A DNA stretch of 64,000 nt. Origin: Streptococcus thermophilus (lineage in GTDB: Bacteria > Actinomycetota > Actinomycetes > Mycobacteriales > Mycobacteriaceae). This document shows, in pieces, positions 24,626-32,411 of this stretch. The stretch is taken from contig UYIL01000003.1 of NCBI GenBank assembly GCA_900618065.1, forward strand, positions 248,001 through 312,000, in the 5' to 3' direction. Position 1 is the stretch's first letter. Every line of letters starts with the position of its first letter. The position numbers and the translations under genes were made by a program. The notes under the pieces are model-generated. The model was not told where the DNA came from and did no database searches. It worked only from the letters and a program-made list of their open reading frames with translations.

Positions 24626-25096
24626 CTAGTCCTCCAGCTGGGCATCCAGCCGCTTCTCGTCGCGGTCCCGGCGAGCCTTAGTGGCGATCGGGGTGACCAG
24701 CAGCGCGAAGCCTGCGCCGACCAGCGCGGTCCAGATGTACATCGGTGAGTTCTCCTGGATGTTGTACGCGATTCCAGAGAGCATGGCGATGACCAGTGCG
24801 AGGTTGACGGCCAGCAGGCCCCAGAAGGTGTCTTTGAGTTTGTACGCAGGGCGCGCGATGCGTGATCTCATCCACTGCTCCTGTATGCCGTTAAGGCCGG
24901 CGAGTGGGATGAGCACGAGCAGGCACCACAGCGCATAGTAGCCGGGCAGCACCCAGCCTTGGATGGCTCCCATGATCAAGATGAGCGTGGGTGCAAGGTT
25001 GAGGGCCACGGTGGAGGATTTGTGGAAGGTCTGCGCTTCGAACTCATCGCCCAGTGAGTTGTCGATCTTGGTCAGAATAGTGTCGCCGATGTTCAT
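24626..25096 (-). CDS. Membrane protein of unknown function paired with an XRE regulator
   Basis: 156 residues with about four membrane helices (roughly 30-50, 53-72, 92-112, 120-140) and charged ends. No transport or enzyme motif visible. It starts 2 bp after the stop of the small helix-turn-helix gene. Small XRE-membrane-protein pairs of this shape occur widely in actinobacteria and firmicutes, where the regulator usually controls the pair. It converges directly with the glutaminase fusion gene. Confidence 0.7.
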   Translation of the reverse strand: MNIGDTILTKIDNSLGDEFEAQTFHKSSTVALNLAPTLILIMGAIQGWVLPGYYALWCLLVLIPLAGLNGIQEQWMRSRIARPAYKLKDTFWGLLAVNLALVIAMLSGIAYNIQENSPMYIWTALVGAGFALLVTPIATKARRDRDEKRLDAQLED

Positions 25097-25098
25097 GG

Positions 25099-25320
25099 TC
25101 AGCTCCTTTGCTGGTCACCGAAGACTTCCTCAACCGTTTTGCCGAGTTCGCGGCAAATGTCGAGCGCCAGGTGAACGGAAGGGGAATAGTTACCTTTTTC
25201 AATGTTGGCCACGGTCTGCCGGGAGACACCGACCCGCTGCGCCAGTTCTGCTTGCGAGAGGTCGTGCCAGCGCCGCCATTGGCGGACCATGTTCGGGTGT
25301 GAATCTATGTCGCGCGACAT
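25099..25320 (-). CDS. Small XRE-family transcriptional regulator
   Basis: 73 residues, almost only a Cro/C1-type helix-turn-helix (VRQWRRWHDLSQAELAQRVG, then VSRQTVANIEKGNYSPS, then a third helix). It resembles stand-alone YozG/PadR-like short regulators that control an adjacent membrane gene. It overlaps no neighbour and is followed after 2 bp by the membrane protein, so they are co-transcribed. Confidence 0.85.
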   Translation of the reverse strand: MSRDIDSHPNMVRQWRRWHDLSQAELAQRVGVSRQTVANIEKGNYSPSVHLALDICRELGKTVEEVFGDQQRS

Positions 25321-25373
25321 TATCTAAACCGTAAATAAAACCATCGAGAGTGTCAAGGAAACTTTACAAACTG

Positions 25374-25955
25374 CTAACCCCAGTCGCCGAGCGCGCCCTC
25401 CAGCGCGCCCAACGCTGCATCGATGATCGGCTGCCGCGCGTCTTCCGGGCATCCCGCATCTGCCCAATCGAGGCACACCGCCTCCACAAAACCGAAGAAC
25501 CCGGATACAGCCACCGCCGCGCGTTCACTATCCGCGCCCACCAGTGCCCGCAGCTTATCGACGCCCCCATCACGCCCCTCGATCCTCACAAACTGGACCT
25601 CCTGCGGCGTATCCCCGCGCACCACCGCCGCCCAGGCCAACGGGTGCGCGGAAACGTGATCGAGGTACACCTCCGCTGCCGCCTGGACCTTATCGCGTGT
25701 CGACGTATTCGGCGGCAGCCCCTCGACCGCCTCCGCCACCGCCGCATCCAGCTCATCTTCCCGCTGAGCAACCACAGCCGCGTATAGTCCCGCCTTCGAA
25801 CCGAAATGGTGGAAAATCAACCCGACCGAGACGCCCGCGGCGTGGGCTATGTCCTGGGTGGATACCTCGGAGTAGCTGGAGGAGGCGAACAGGGGGCTGG
25901 CGACGTCGATAAGCGTGTGGCGTCGTTCGGCGATGCTGAGCCGCGTGCGTGTCAT
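25374..25955 (-). CDS. TetR-family transcriptional regulator
   Basis: 193 residues. The N-terminal TetR DNA-binding domain is clear (RHTLIDVASPLFASSSYSEV, then STQDIAHAAGVSVGLIFHHFGSKAGLY, about residues 10-55); the ligand-binding half is unspecific. It is divergent from the GH13 gene across a perfect 6-5-6 palindrome lying 13 bp before its ATG, so it likely represses both itself and the GH13 gene. A GTG at 25964 would add three residues; ATG 25955 is preferred. Confidence 0.87.
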   Translation of the reverse strand: MTRTRLSIAERRHTLIDVASPLFASSSYSEVSTQDIAHAAGVSVGLIFHHFGSKAGLYAAVVAQREDELDAAVAEAVEGLPPNTSTRDKVQAAAEVYLDHVSAHPLAWAAVVRGDTPQEVQFVRIEGRDGGVDKLRALVGADSERAAVAVSGFFGFVEAVCLDWADAGCPEDARQPIIDAALGALEGALGDWG

Positions 25956-25967
25956 GAAAACCACTAT

Positions 25968-25984
25968 ACTGAGTGGCGCTCAGT
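25968..25984. promoter_or_regulatory. Palindromic TetR operator candidate
   Basis: ACTGAG-TGGCG-CTCAGT: two perfect 6-bp arms around 5 bp, in the 43-bp gap between the tetR and GH13 starts. Length and symmetry fit a TetR dimer site that would occlude both promoters. Confidence 0.72.
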
Positions 25985-25998
25985 AGGAAAGGAGTCCC

Positions 25999-27243
25999 AT
26001 GCAGGAGAACACGATCTGGTGGCACGTCTACCCGCTCGGCGCACTCGGTGCGCCCATCCGCGACCGCGCCGGCGACAACGCCGCGCCGCGTCTGCGCAAC
26101 CTTGAACCGTGGCTCGACTACCTCATTGAACTCGGCTGCGACGGCCTGCTGCTCGCCCCGATCTTTGAGTCCGTCGGCCACGGCTACGACACCCTCGACC
26201 ACTACCGTGTCGACGCGCGCCTGGGCACCAACGAGGACTTCGATTGGCTCATGTCTGCGTGTCGCGAACGCGGAATCAAGGTGATGCTCGACGGCGTGTT
26301 CAACCACGTCGCCGCCACGCACCCCGCCGTCGCCGCTGGTCTGGCAGGCTCGACCTCCTGGGAAGGCCACGACGAGCTGGCCACCCTCCACCACGACGAC
26401 GAGCGCGTCCGCGACATGGTCACTGACATCATGACGTTCTGGCTCGCGCGCGGCATCGCCGGCTGGCGTCTCGACGTCGCCTACTCCGTCCCGCCCGCCT
26501 TCTGGGCCGACGTGCTCGCGCGGGTGCGCGCCGACTACCCCGACGCTTTGTTCTTGGGCGAGGTCATCCACGGCGATTACGCGCAGATCGCGTCTTCCGG
26601 CACTCTCGATTCGGTCACACAATACGAGCTGTGGAAGGCCATCTGGAGCTCGCTTTACGACGAGAACTTCTGGGAACTCGACCACACCCTTTCCCGACAC
26701 GCGACCGTGAGCGGTTCGATGGTGGCGAACACCTTCGTGGGCAACCACGACGTCGATAGGATCGCGAGCAAGATCGGCCAAGACAAAGCCATCATCGCGC
26801 TGGCGATCCTAATGACCCTGCCCGGCATGCCCTCCATTTATTATGGCGACGAGCAGGGCTTCGAAGGCATCCGAGGTGAAGGCTACACCGCCGACGACTC
26901 CGTCCGCCCCGCCCTCCCCGCCGGGCCCTCTGATCTGTCGCCGCTGGGTTCCTGGATGTTCCGCGAGCACCAAGCCCTCATCGGGCTGCGCCGCCGCAAC
27001 CAGTGGCTGACCCACGCGTCTATCGAAGTGCTGGACAAGACCAACGAGACGATCAGCTACCGCGTTTCTGCGGGCCAGGACGCTGACCCCTCTGACTCTA
27101 ACTCGGGTTCCTTTGGCCCCGCCGAGCTGCAGGTCGACGCGTGGTTGCAGCCGGCCCCCGGTGTGCGCATCCGCGTCTGCGAGCTCGGGGAGCCCGGTCA
27201 GCCTGGGGAGCCTGGGGAGACCCTTTACGAGTGGACGCCGTAG
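25999..27243 (+). CDS. GH13 alpha-amylase-family glycoside hydrolase
   Basis: 414 residues, cytoplasmic (no signal peptide). Conserved GH13 regions: DGVFNH (98-103), GWRLDVAY with nucleophile Asp159, acid/base Glu188 in LFLGEVIHG, and FVGNHDVDR with the transition-state Asp. The short length and lack of an N-domain suggest a small-substrate enzyme (alpha-glucosidase, trehalose- or sucrose-related) more than a starch hydrolase. GAAAGGAG precedes the ATG. A Gly-Glu-Pro-Gly repeat (GEPGQPGEPGE) near the C-terminus comes from a short tandem DNA repeat at about 27188-27215. Likely controlled by the divergent TetR. Confidence 0.88.
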   Translation: MQENTIWWHVYPLGALGAPIRDRAGDNAAPRLRNLEPWLDYLIELGCDGLLLAPIFESVGHGYDTLDHYRVDARLGTNEDFDWLMSACRERGIKVMLDGVFNHVAATHPAVAAGLAGSTSWEGHDELATLHHDDERVRDMVTDIMTFWLARGIAGWRLDVAYSVPPAFWADVLARVRADYPDALFLGEVIHGDYAQIASSGTLDSVTQYELWKAIWSSLYDENFWELDHTLSRHATVSGSMVANTFVGNHDVDRIASKIGQDKAIIALAILMTLPGMPSIYYGDEQGFEGIRGEGYTADDSVRPALPAGPSDLSPLGSWMFREHQALIGLRRRNQWLTHASIEVLDKTNETISYRVSAGQDADPSDSNSGSFGPAELQVDAWLQPAPGVRIRVCELGEPGQPGEPGETLYEWTP

Positions 27244-27261
27244 GGCCACGGCGGTCGATCC

Positions 27262-27358
27262 TGCAAAAGATGACAGACTCGATTTCGCCCTCGAACTAAC
27301 CCCGCAGGTCAGAAGGTTTTAGGTTTGTAAATCGAAATCGAATCTGTCATCTTTTGCA
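27262..27358 (+). repeat. 97-nt palindromic element, copy A
   Basis: The left arm begins TGCAAAAGATGACAGACTCG and the right arm is its complement with one mismatch, forming a stem of about 26 bp. The loop region contains a possible inner stem (CTAACC with GGTTTTAG). Copy B at 28433-28529 has the same length and orientation and related arms. It lies 19 bp past the stop of the Vsr-like gene. No U-run follows, so it is more than a plain terminator, although it may also end transcription. Confidence 0.88.
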
Positions 27359-27377
27359 GGGCCAACAATCGCAATGG

Positions 27378-28379
27378 TCAGCTCCGCATGGCGATCGCTT
27401 CGGCAAGATATCCAGACAGCTTGCCCAAGGTCCCCGCGGTCACCCTGATGACCAGCCACCCCTGGAGGGAGCATTCAATGTTGATCCGTGAGTCTTTGTC
27501 CCTCTGATCCCGTTGAAGGTGGTGTTCGCCGTCATACATGATTGCGATTTTCAGCGCGGGGATGGCGAGATCGAATTGGGTGAGGGGGTGGGAGCCGTCG
27601 AAAAGCGGATATTGATCTTCGAGTTCAAGCTGAAACTTTCGGCACACCTGAGCACAGATGAGCCGCATCTCCGTTTCTTTCGGTGAATCGGCGAGCGGGC
27701 TGGAATGGCCGCAGATGAAGGCGATCCAGCGATTGCTCACCTTGCCGCGGGCGGCATCGAAAAGCTCCTCGAATCGCAGGCCTAAGTGGCGGCGCGCCAT
27801 GTCGAGAAGCTGGATACACCTAATGTCGACTGGCTTGAGACCTGTGACCGGTTGCACCGGCCATGAATGCACTCCTGATCTTATGTGACGCATCGCTTCG
27901 ATCACTGCGAGCCCCGGTGGCGAAACCTTGATTGCTACATCGCCTATCAACACAGTCCACGTGGGGCTTCCGTTGCCCCGAGCGACACGGGGTGACATTG
28001 CGCTCGCAGTGATGATTTTGGGGACTGGGCCGGTCAGCGTGGTGTCGCAAGCGTCAGCAAAGAATGTGAGTCCGTAGACGGCGAGAGCGCTGAGACCGCT
28101 GATTGAATGATTCGGGCGCTCGAGAACCATCGCGACAGCGCGCGCTGTGGCCGGGGCCCGGTAGACAATCCGGCGCGGATGCGAGAGAGCTTGAGTGGTG
28201 GCGAGGGCTTTCGGGCGAGCGGTTTCATGGTCCACCCAAAAATTGGGCGTGACGACGATTCCCGCGCTGGCGGTATAACCGACCGTGCGGAGCTTTCCTG
28301 GGAGGGCGACCTGCATCCCATCGAAAGGAATGGTTGGAGGGGTGAGGGGTATGAATCGCTGGAGGTATGGGTTTTTCAT
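27378..28379 (-). CDS. AbiEi-like / DUF559 (Vsr-fold) putative endonuclease
   Basis: 333 residues. The middle (about 105-180) resembles the C-terminal part of AbiEi-type regulators (HSISGLSALAVYGL). The C-terminus has a Vsr/DUF559 nuclease-like core: Asp270 in FDLAIP, then Tyr282-Asp283-Gly-Glu-His-His, RDQRDKDSR and GWLVIRVT, fitting a D...YDG.H metal site. Such solitary proteins are frequent in actinobacteria and are often labelled type IV toxin-antitoxin, but no toxin gene adjoins here. What is unusual is its position between two direct repeats of a 97-nt palindrome. Function is unknown; a DNA- or RNA-processing role is inference. Confidence 0.72.
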   Translation of the reverse strand: MKNPYLQRFIPLTPPTIPFDGMQVALPGKLRTVGYTASAGIVVTPNFWVDHETARPKALATTQALSHPRRIVYRAPATARAVAMVLERPNHSISGLSALAVYGLTFFADACDTTLTGPVPKIITASAMSPRVARGNGSPTWTVLIGDVAIKVSPPGLAVIEAMRHIRSGVHSWPVQPVTGLKPVDIRCIQLLDMARRHLGLRFEELFDAARGKVSNRWIAFICGHSSPLADSPKETEMRLICAQVCRKFQLELEDQYPLFDGSHPLTQFDLAIPALKIAIMYDGEHHLQRDQRDKDSRINIECSLQGWLVIRVTAGTLGKLSGYLAEAIAMRS

Positions 28380-28432
28380 ACCCTCTTAGACTGGGTTCGG
28401 ACACGGATCGGTTCCCTCGGTCAGAGCGAGAA

Positions 28433-28529
28433 TGCAAAAGATGACAAACTCGATTCCCGTCTAGAGCCAAACCTCCAGCTCAAGGCGTTCTGGGAGAGTA
28501 AATCGAAATCGAGTTTGTCATCTATTGCA
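28433..28529 (+). repeat. 97-nt palindromic element, copy B
   Basis: The left arm begins TGCAAAAGATGACAAACTCG and the right arm ends CATCTATTGCA, giving a stem of about 22 bp with one mismatch. After the arm the 43-base segment before TAAATCGAAATCGA aligns without gaps to copy A at about 23 of 43 bases. An inner stem is possible here too (CTCCAG with CTGGGAG). It lies 54 bp upstream of the Vsr-like gene's start, between it and the aldehyde dehydrogenase gene. Confidence 0.88.
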
Positions 28530-28592
28530 GCAGAGCCGCCGCGGGCCCGGGGTGAGCAGATCGACTAGGCCGACCCCAGGCCCCCAAACTCC

Positions 28593-30092
28593 TTACCGCA
28601 GCACGTCGCGCCCGTACTTCAGCGCCGTGGTCAGTAGGTTGGCCCACTTCTCGGGGGCCACCCCGTCCGGCCCGGCGATGGGGACGATGCGCTGTTCAGC
28701 GACGGTGCGGGCTTCGGTGAACTTGAGCAGGCCGTCGTCGCCGTGGCGGCGGCCCACACCGGAGCGCTTCCAGCCGCCCATGGGGGCGCCGATGGAGGAC
28801 CAGCCGGCGGCGTAACCCTCGTTGATATTCACGGTACCGGCTTCGAGCTGGCTCGCGATCTCGCGGGCTGTCGCGGGTTTGCCCCACACGGACGCGTTCA
28901 GGCCGTATTCGGTGCCGTTGGCGCGCCGGATGGCTTCCTCGTGCGAGTCCACAATCTCGATGTACACGACGGGACCGAAAACCTCCTCGCGGTGGAGGCG
29001 GGCGTCTTCGGGCACATTGAGCAACACGGTGGGGGCGTAGAAGTTCTCGCCGAGGTCGGGCAGGCGCTTGCCGCCGGTGGCCACGGTTGCGCCCTTGGAC
29101 ACGGCGTCCTCAACGAACGAAGCGACGGTGTCGGCCTGGTCGGAAGAAATCAGGGAACCCATGTCAATATCCCAGTCGTGGCCTGGGCCGATGCGCATCT
29201 TTTCGACGCAGCGTACAAACGCCGGGATGAACTTGTCGGCCACGTCGCGGTGGACGTAGATGCGCTCGATAGAAATGCACAGCTGGCCGGTGTTGGAGAA
29301 GCAGGCGTGGCGCACGCCGGAGACAACCTTGTCTACGTCGGCGTCGGAGGTGACTATGAGCGGGTTCTTGCCGCCGAGCTCACCGGAGAAACCGATAAGT
29401 CGCTCGCCAGCCTGGGAAGCGAGCTTTGCGCCGGTGTCGGACGAGCCGGTGAACATGAGGTAGTCGACGGAGTTGACCAGGGCCTGGCCGACTTCTCGGC
29501 CGGAGCCGGGCACGACGGTCAGCACATCCTTGGGCAGGCCGGCTTCAGCAAGCAGTTCGGCGGCGCGCAGGGAGGTCATCGGGGTCGACGAGTCGGGTTT
29601 GAGCACGACGGTGTTGCCCGCCATGATCGCCGGGATCGCGTCAGAAATAGCGAGGACGAGCGGGTAGTTCCACGGCGCGATGATGCCGACCACACCGACG
29701 GGCGCATGCTGCACCTGCGTTTTCGTGGCGATGGGCAGGGCGACCTTCGCACGGTCGGGGGAGAGCAGCTTCTCCGCGCGGTAGGCGTAGTGGCGCGCGG
29801 TTAGCGCGTTGTCCAGCACCTCTTCGAAGGCGGCGCGGCGGTTCTTGCCGTTTTCATCCTGAATGATGTCCAGGAGTTCTTTCTGGTGCTTGAGCACGAG
29901 GTCGTGGTAGCGCAGCATGATCTTCTTGCGCTCTTTGATCGGGGTGGCGGCCCATTCGGGCTGTTTGGCGCGGGCGCGCTCGACAGCCTCGTGCGCGGTG
30001 TCGGCACCGTAGTAGTTGGTGGTGCCCACGATCGTTCCGTCGGCGGGGTTTTTAATGGTGATGGTCGTGTTGTTGTTCACGCTCGTCGTCAT
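28593..30092 (-). CDS. Succinate-semialdehyde dehydrogenase-type aldehyde dehydrogenase
   Basis: 499 residues of the ALDH superfamily. NAD(P) site with PWNYPLVLAISDAIPAI; catalytic Glu in FSGELGGKNP and nucleophile Cys in FSNTGQLC. It resembles actinobacterial GabD2 enzymes oxidising succinic semialdehyde, and has been assigned this way in many relatives, though other aldehydes are possible. ATG 30092 is used instead of a TTG at 30101. No gab neighbours are present. Confidence 0.85.
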   Translation of the reverse strand: MTTSVNNNTTITIKNPADGTIVGTTNYYGADTAHEAVERARAKQPEWAATPIKERKKIMLRYHDLVLKHQKELLDIIQDENGKNRRAAFEEVLDNALTARHYAYRAEKLLSPDRAKVALPIATKTQVQHAPVGVVGIIAPWNYPLVLAISDAIPAIMAGNTVVLKPDSSTPMTSLRAAELLAEAGLPKDVLTVVPGSGREVGQALVNSVDYLMFTGSSDTGAKLASQAGERLIGFSGELGGKNPLIVTSDADVDKVVSGVRHACFSNTGQLCISIERIYVHRDVADKFIPAFVRCVEKMRIGPGHDWDIDMGSLISSDQADTVASFVEDAVSKGATVATGGKRLPDLGENFYAPTVLLNVPEDARLHREEVFGPVVYIEIVDSHEEAIRRANGTEYGLNASVWGKPATAREIASQLEAGTVNINEGYAAGWSSIGAPMGGWKRSGVGRRHGDDGLLKFTEARTVAEQRIVPIAGPDGVAPEKWANLLTTALKYGRDVLR

Positions 30093-30148
30093 ACCCCCCA
30101 AATCTAGTGCACCTGGCGGCGGCGGTACAGGTTGTTTGCCCTAAAAAA

Positions 30149-31531
30149 TCACTTTGCGACGTCTCCGCCCACCCCGACAAACCTCCGCACCAACGAGCGG
30201 TATGCCGCGGCAGTCAGGGCGACGTCGTCCACGTCGACGTATTCGTCGTGGGAGTGCAGCTGATCGAGGACTTCGCCGAAGCTGCGCTCGCGGGCGTGGA
30301 GAGCGAACCCGTAGCCGACTCCTCCCAGCCGTCGGCCGAACCGCAGGTCGGAGCCCCCGGCGGCGATGGTGGGTACGACGGGGACTCCGGGGAAGAACTC
30401 GCCAAGCGTATCCACAATAGCGTCGTAGAGCGGCCCCTCCGTCGGCGACACCGTGGCGTCTTCGGTGATGAGGTGCTCGATGGTGACGCGGTCGGCAAGG
30501 TCACCCAAGGCGTTGCGGAGCAGGTCGTCGATTTCTTCCTGGGTCTGTCCCGGCAGTGGGCGTATATCCAGCTCGAGGTAGGCGGTCGACGGCAGCACGT
30601 TGATGGCGCCGCCGGCGCGCAGCACGGTGGGGGAGACCGCAAGGTGGCTCATTGCGTGGGAGTAGCGGGCCAGGTCGCCCAGGGCTTCGTAGTTCTTGCC
30701 GCGCAGCAGCTGCGCCTCGGTCTCGGGGTCGAAGCGGAACGCGCGGACGTAGCCCTGCCATAGCTCGTCGGAGACGACCTCGGGTTCGAGTGCGGCCAGC
30801 CTGCGCGCCACCTCACCGATCAGCCCGACGGTCATCTCGCGGCCGTAGGGTGCGGAGCCGTGGCCTGCGTCTCCGTGCACGGTCAGGCGGCGTTGAGCTG
30901 CGCCTTTCTCGCCGACAACGATGACGATCGCGTCCCCATCGCCAGCAACCGGAAGGTGCGAGCCCGCTGTCTCGGACAGGCAGTTGCGCCAGCTGAAGGC
31001 CTCGGGCTCGTTCTGGGAGATCCAGCCGGCACCCAGGCCTCCGCGGGCCTCCTCGTCGGCGCAGCCGACGAAGGTCAAGGTGCCGCGCGGCGGGTTGCCT
31101 GCCTGAGCTTCAAGCGCGGCTTCGCGGGTGACGGCGGCCATCGAGGCGGTAATGAAGAGCATGTCCATGGCGCCGCGGCCGTAGATGCGGCCGTCGATAA
31201 GCTCGGCGCCGAAGGGGTCCTTCGTCCACTTCGGCTCGTCGACGGGCACGACGTCGGTGTGGCCGAGCAGGGTGAGCGGCTCGGCGGACGGGTCTGAACC
31301 CTCGATAGTGAAGGCGACGGAGACGCGGCCCGGGTGGGGCTCGAAACGGCGTACGGACACCACCGACGAGTCATCCCCTAACGCTTCCGCGAAGAAAGAT
31401 TCGAGCGTTTCGGCGTTGCGCACCTCCTGGCCGGAGTCTGCCGTCAGGTCGTTGACGCAGGCGTTGCGGATGAGCTGCTGCAGTAGGTCGACGGTGGTGT
31501 CGGTCAGTTCGGCGGGGGTGCGGTCGGTCAT
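30149..31531 (-). CDS. M20-family metallopeptidase
   Basis: 460 residues, cytoplasmic. Zinc and catalytic motifs of M20: LLGHTDVVPVD (His and catalytic Asp), DEEARGG (catalytic Glu), and a lid/dimerisation domain inserted at about 190-340. The ending with FALHARERSFGEVLDQLHSHDEYV supplies the last His. Family enzymes cleave dipeptides or N-acyl amino acids. It starts 8 bp after the lipoprotein gene reads toward it in the opposite order: both are on the minus strand, with this gene upstream, so they may be co-transcribed. Confidence 0.88.
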   Translation of the reverse strand: MTDRTPAELTDTTVDLLQQLIRNACVNDLTADSGQEVRNAETLESFFAEALGDDSSVVSVRRFEPHPGRVSVAFTIEGSDPSAEPLTLLGHTDVVPVDEPKWTKDPFGAELIDGRIYGRGAMDMLFITASMAAVTREAALEAQAGNPPRGTLTFVGCADEEARGGLGAGWISQNEPEAFSWRNCLSETAGSHLPVAGDGDAIVIVVGEKGAAQRRLTVHGDAGHGSAPYGREMTVGLIGEVARRLAALEPEVVSDELWQGYVRAFRFDPETEAQLLRGKNYEALGDLARYSHAMSHLAVSPTVLRAGGAINVLPSTAYLELDIRPLPGQTQEEIDDLLRNALGDLADRVTIEHLITEDATVSPTEGPLYDAIVDTLGEFFPGVPVVPTIAAGGSDLRFGRRLGGVGYGFALHARERSFGEVLDQLHSHDEYVDVDDVALTAAAYRSLVRRFVGVGGDVAK

Positions 31532-31539
31532 CGTGGGCG

Positions 31540-32370
31540 TCAGCGCTCCTTCGGGGTATCAGCCGGGCTGGAATCGACAATGTACTGGGCGAGCTTATCT
31601 AACGTTGCCTGGCAGTCCTCTTCCGAGCCGTCGACTGAGCGCGCTGCGATCGCGATGCCGTAGGTCGTGTCGCCGATAGTGGCAAAGCCCATCTGGCGGG
31701 AGTGCCACGAGCCGTCATCGGCATCCGACCAGCCACCTTTGAACGGCATGTCGGGGATGCGGCCCAGGCCGTAGGAGTGCTCCGGGTTGATCTTGTGCAT
31801 TTCCTCGATCACGGGGTGATCTTCCGGCAGGGAGGCCAGGTAGTGGGCGTAGCGGGCCTGGGCGGGCACGGGCCAAACGGTCGTGCCGAAGTAGGGTTCG
31901 ACCTGGACGGACATGCCGCCTTTGGCGATTTCTTCGCCTACGATCTGGCTCGCCTCGTTTTCGTGGCCGAGACACGTCCACAGGCTCGAGGCCGCGTCAT
32001 TGTCGGAGTATTCGATCGAGGCCGATGTCAGCTGGGCAAGGGTTGCCTCGTCGTAGGAGCAGTATTCTTGCGCGGCCACGGCGATCGGGATTTTGATGGT
32101 CGACCACGCGGGAAGGGTGCCCACGGAGCCAGCGGAGGTCTGTGTGGTGCCGTCGAAAAGCGAAATTCCCGCTTGCGTGCCTGTCTCTTCCTCGATGGCG
32201 GCGACGGCCTCAGCCATGCCGTCGAGGTCGAGGCTTGGTGGTGCCGGAGCTGGCGCGGGCCCGATGACAGGAGGTTCCTCGGGAGGTTCATTGACGCAGG
32301 AAGTAAGCCCCAGCGCCAGAGTGAGAAAGGAGTAGATCAGCAAAGCCGCGGTCGGCGTGGAACGCTTCAC
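31540..32370 (-). CDS. Secreted lipoprotein with class A beta-lactamase-like fold
   Basis: Wait-free reading of the frame gives 276 residues. The lipoprotein signal ends TSC (Cys25) and is followed by a Pro-rich linker (about 29-46). The fold motifs of serine beta-lactamases/PBPs are present: Ser90-Thr-Ile-Lys93, Ser122-Asp-Asn124 and Lys211-Gly-Gly. The Omega-loop Glu of true beta-lactamases is not evident, so a DD-peptidase-like or non-catalytic role is more likely than resistance. Two related SxxK proteins occur at 49194 and 51484. It is divergent from the AMP nucleosidase gene. Confidence 0.75.
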   Translation of the reverse strand: MKRSTPTAALLIYSFLTLALGLTSCVNEPPEEPPVIGPAPAPAPPSLDLDGMAEAVAAIEEETGTQAGISLFDGTTQTSAGSVGTLPAWSTIKIPIAVAAQEYCSYDEATLAQLTSASIEYSDNDAASSLWTCLGHENEASQIVGEEIAKGGMSVQVEPYFGTTVWPVPAQARYAHYLASLPEDHPVIEEMHKINPEHSYGLGRIPDMPFKGGWSDADDGSWHSRQMGFATIGDTTYGIAIAARSVDGSEEDCQATLDKLAQYIVDSSPADTPKER

Positions 32371-32411
32371 AAGACTGATACTGTAGCCCCTTTTCAGTAG
32401 GGTTGACAGGC

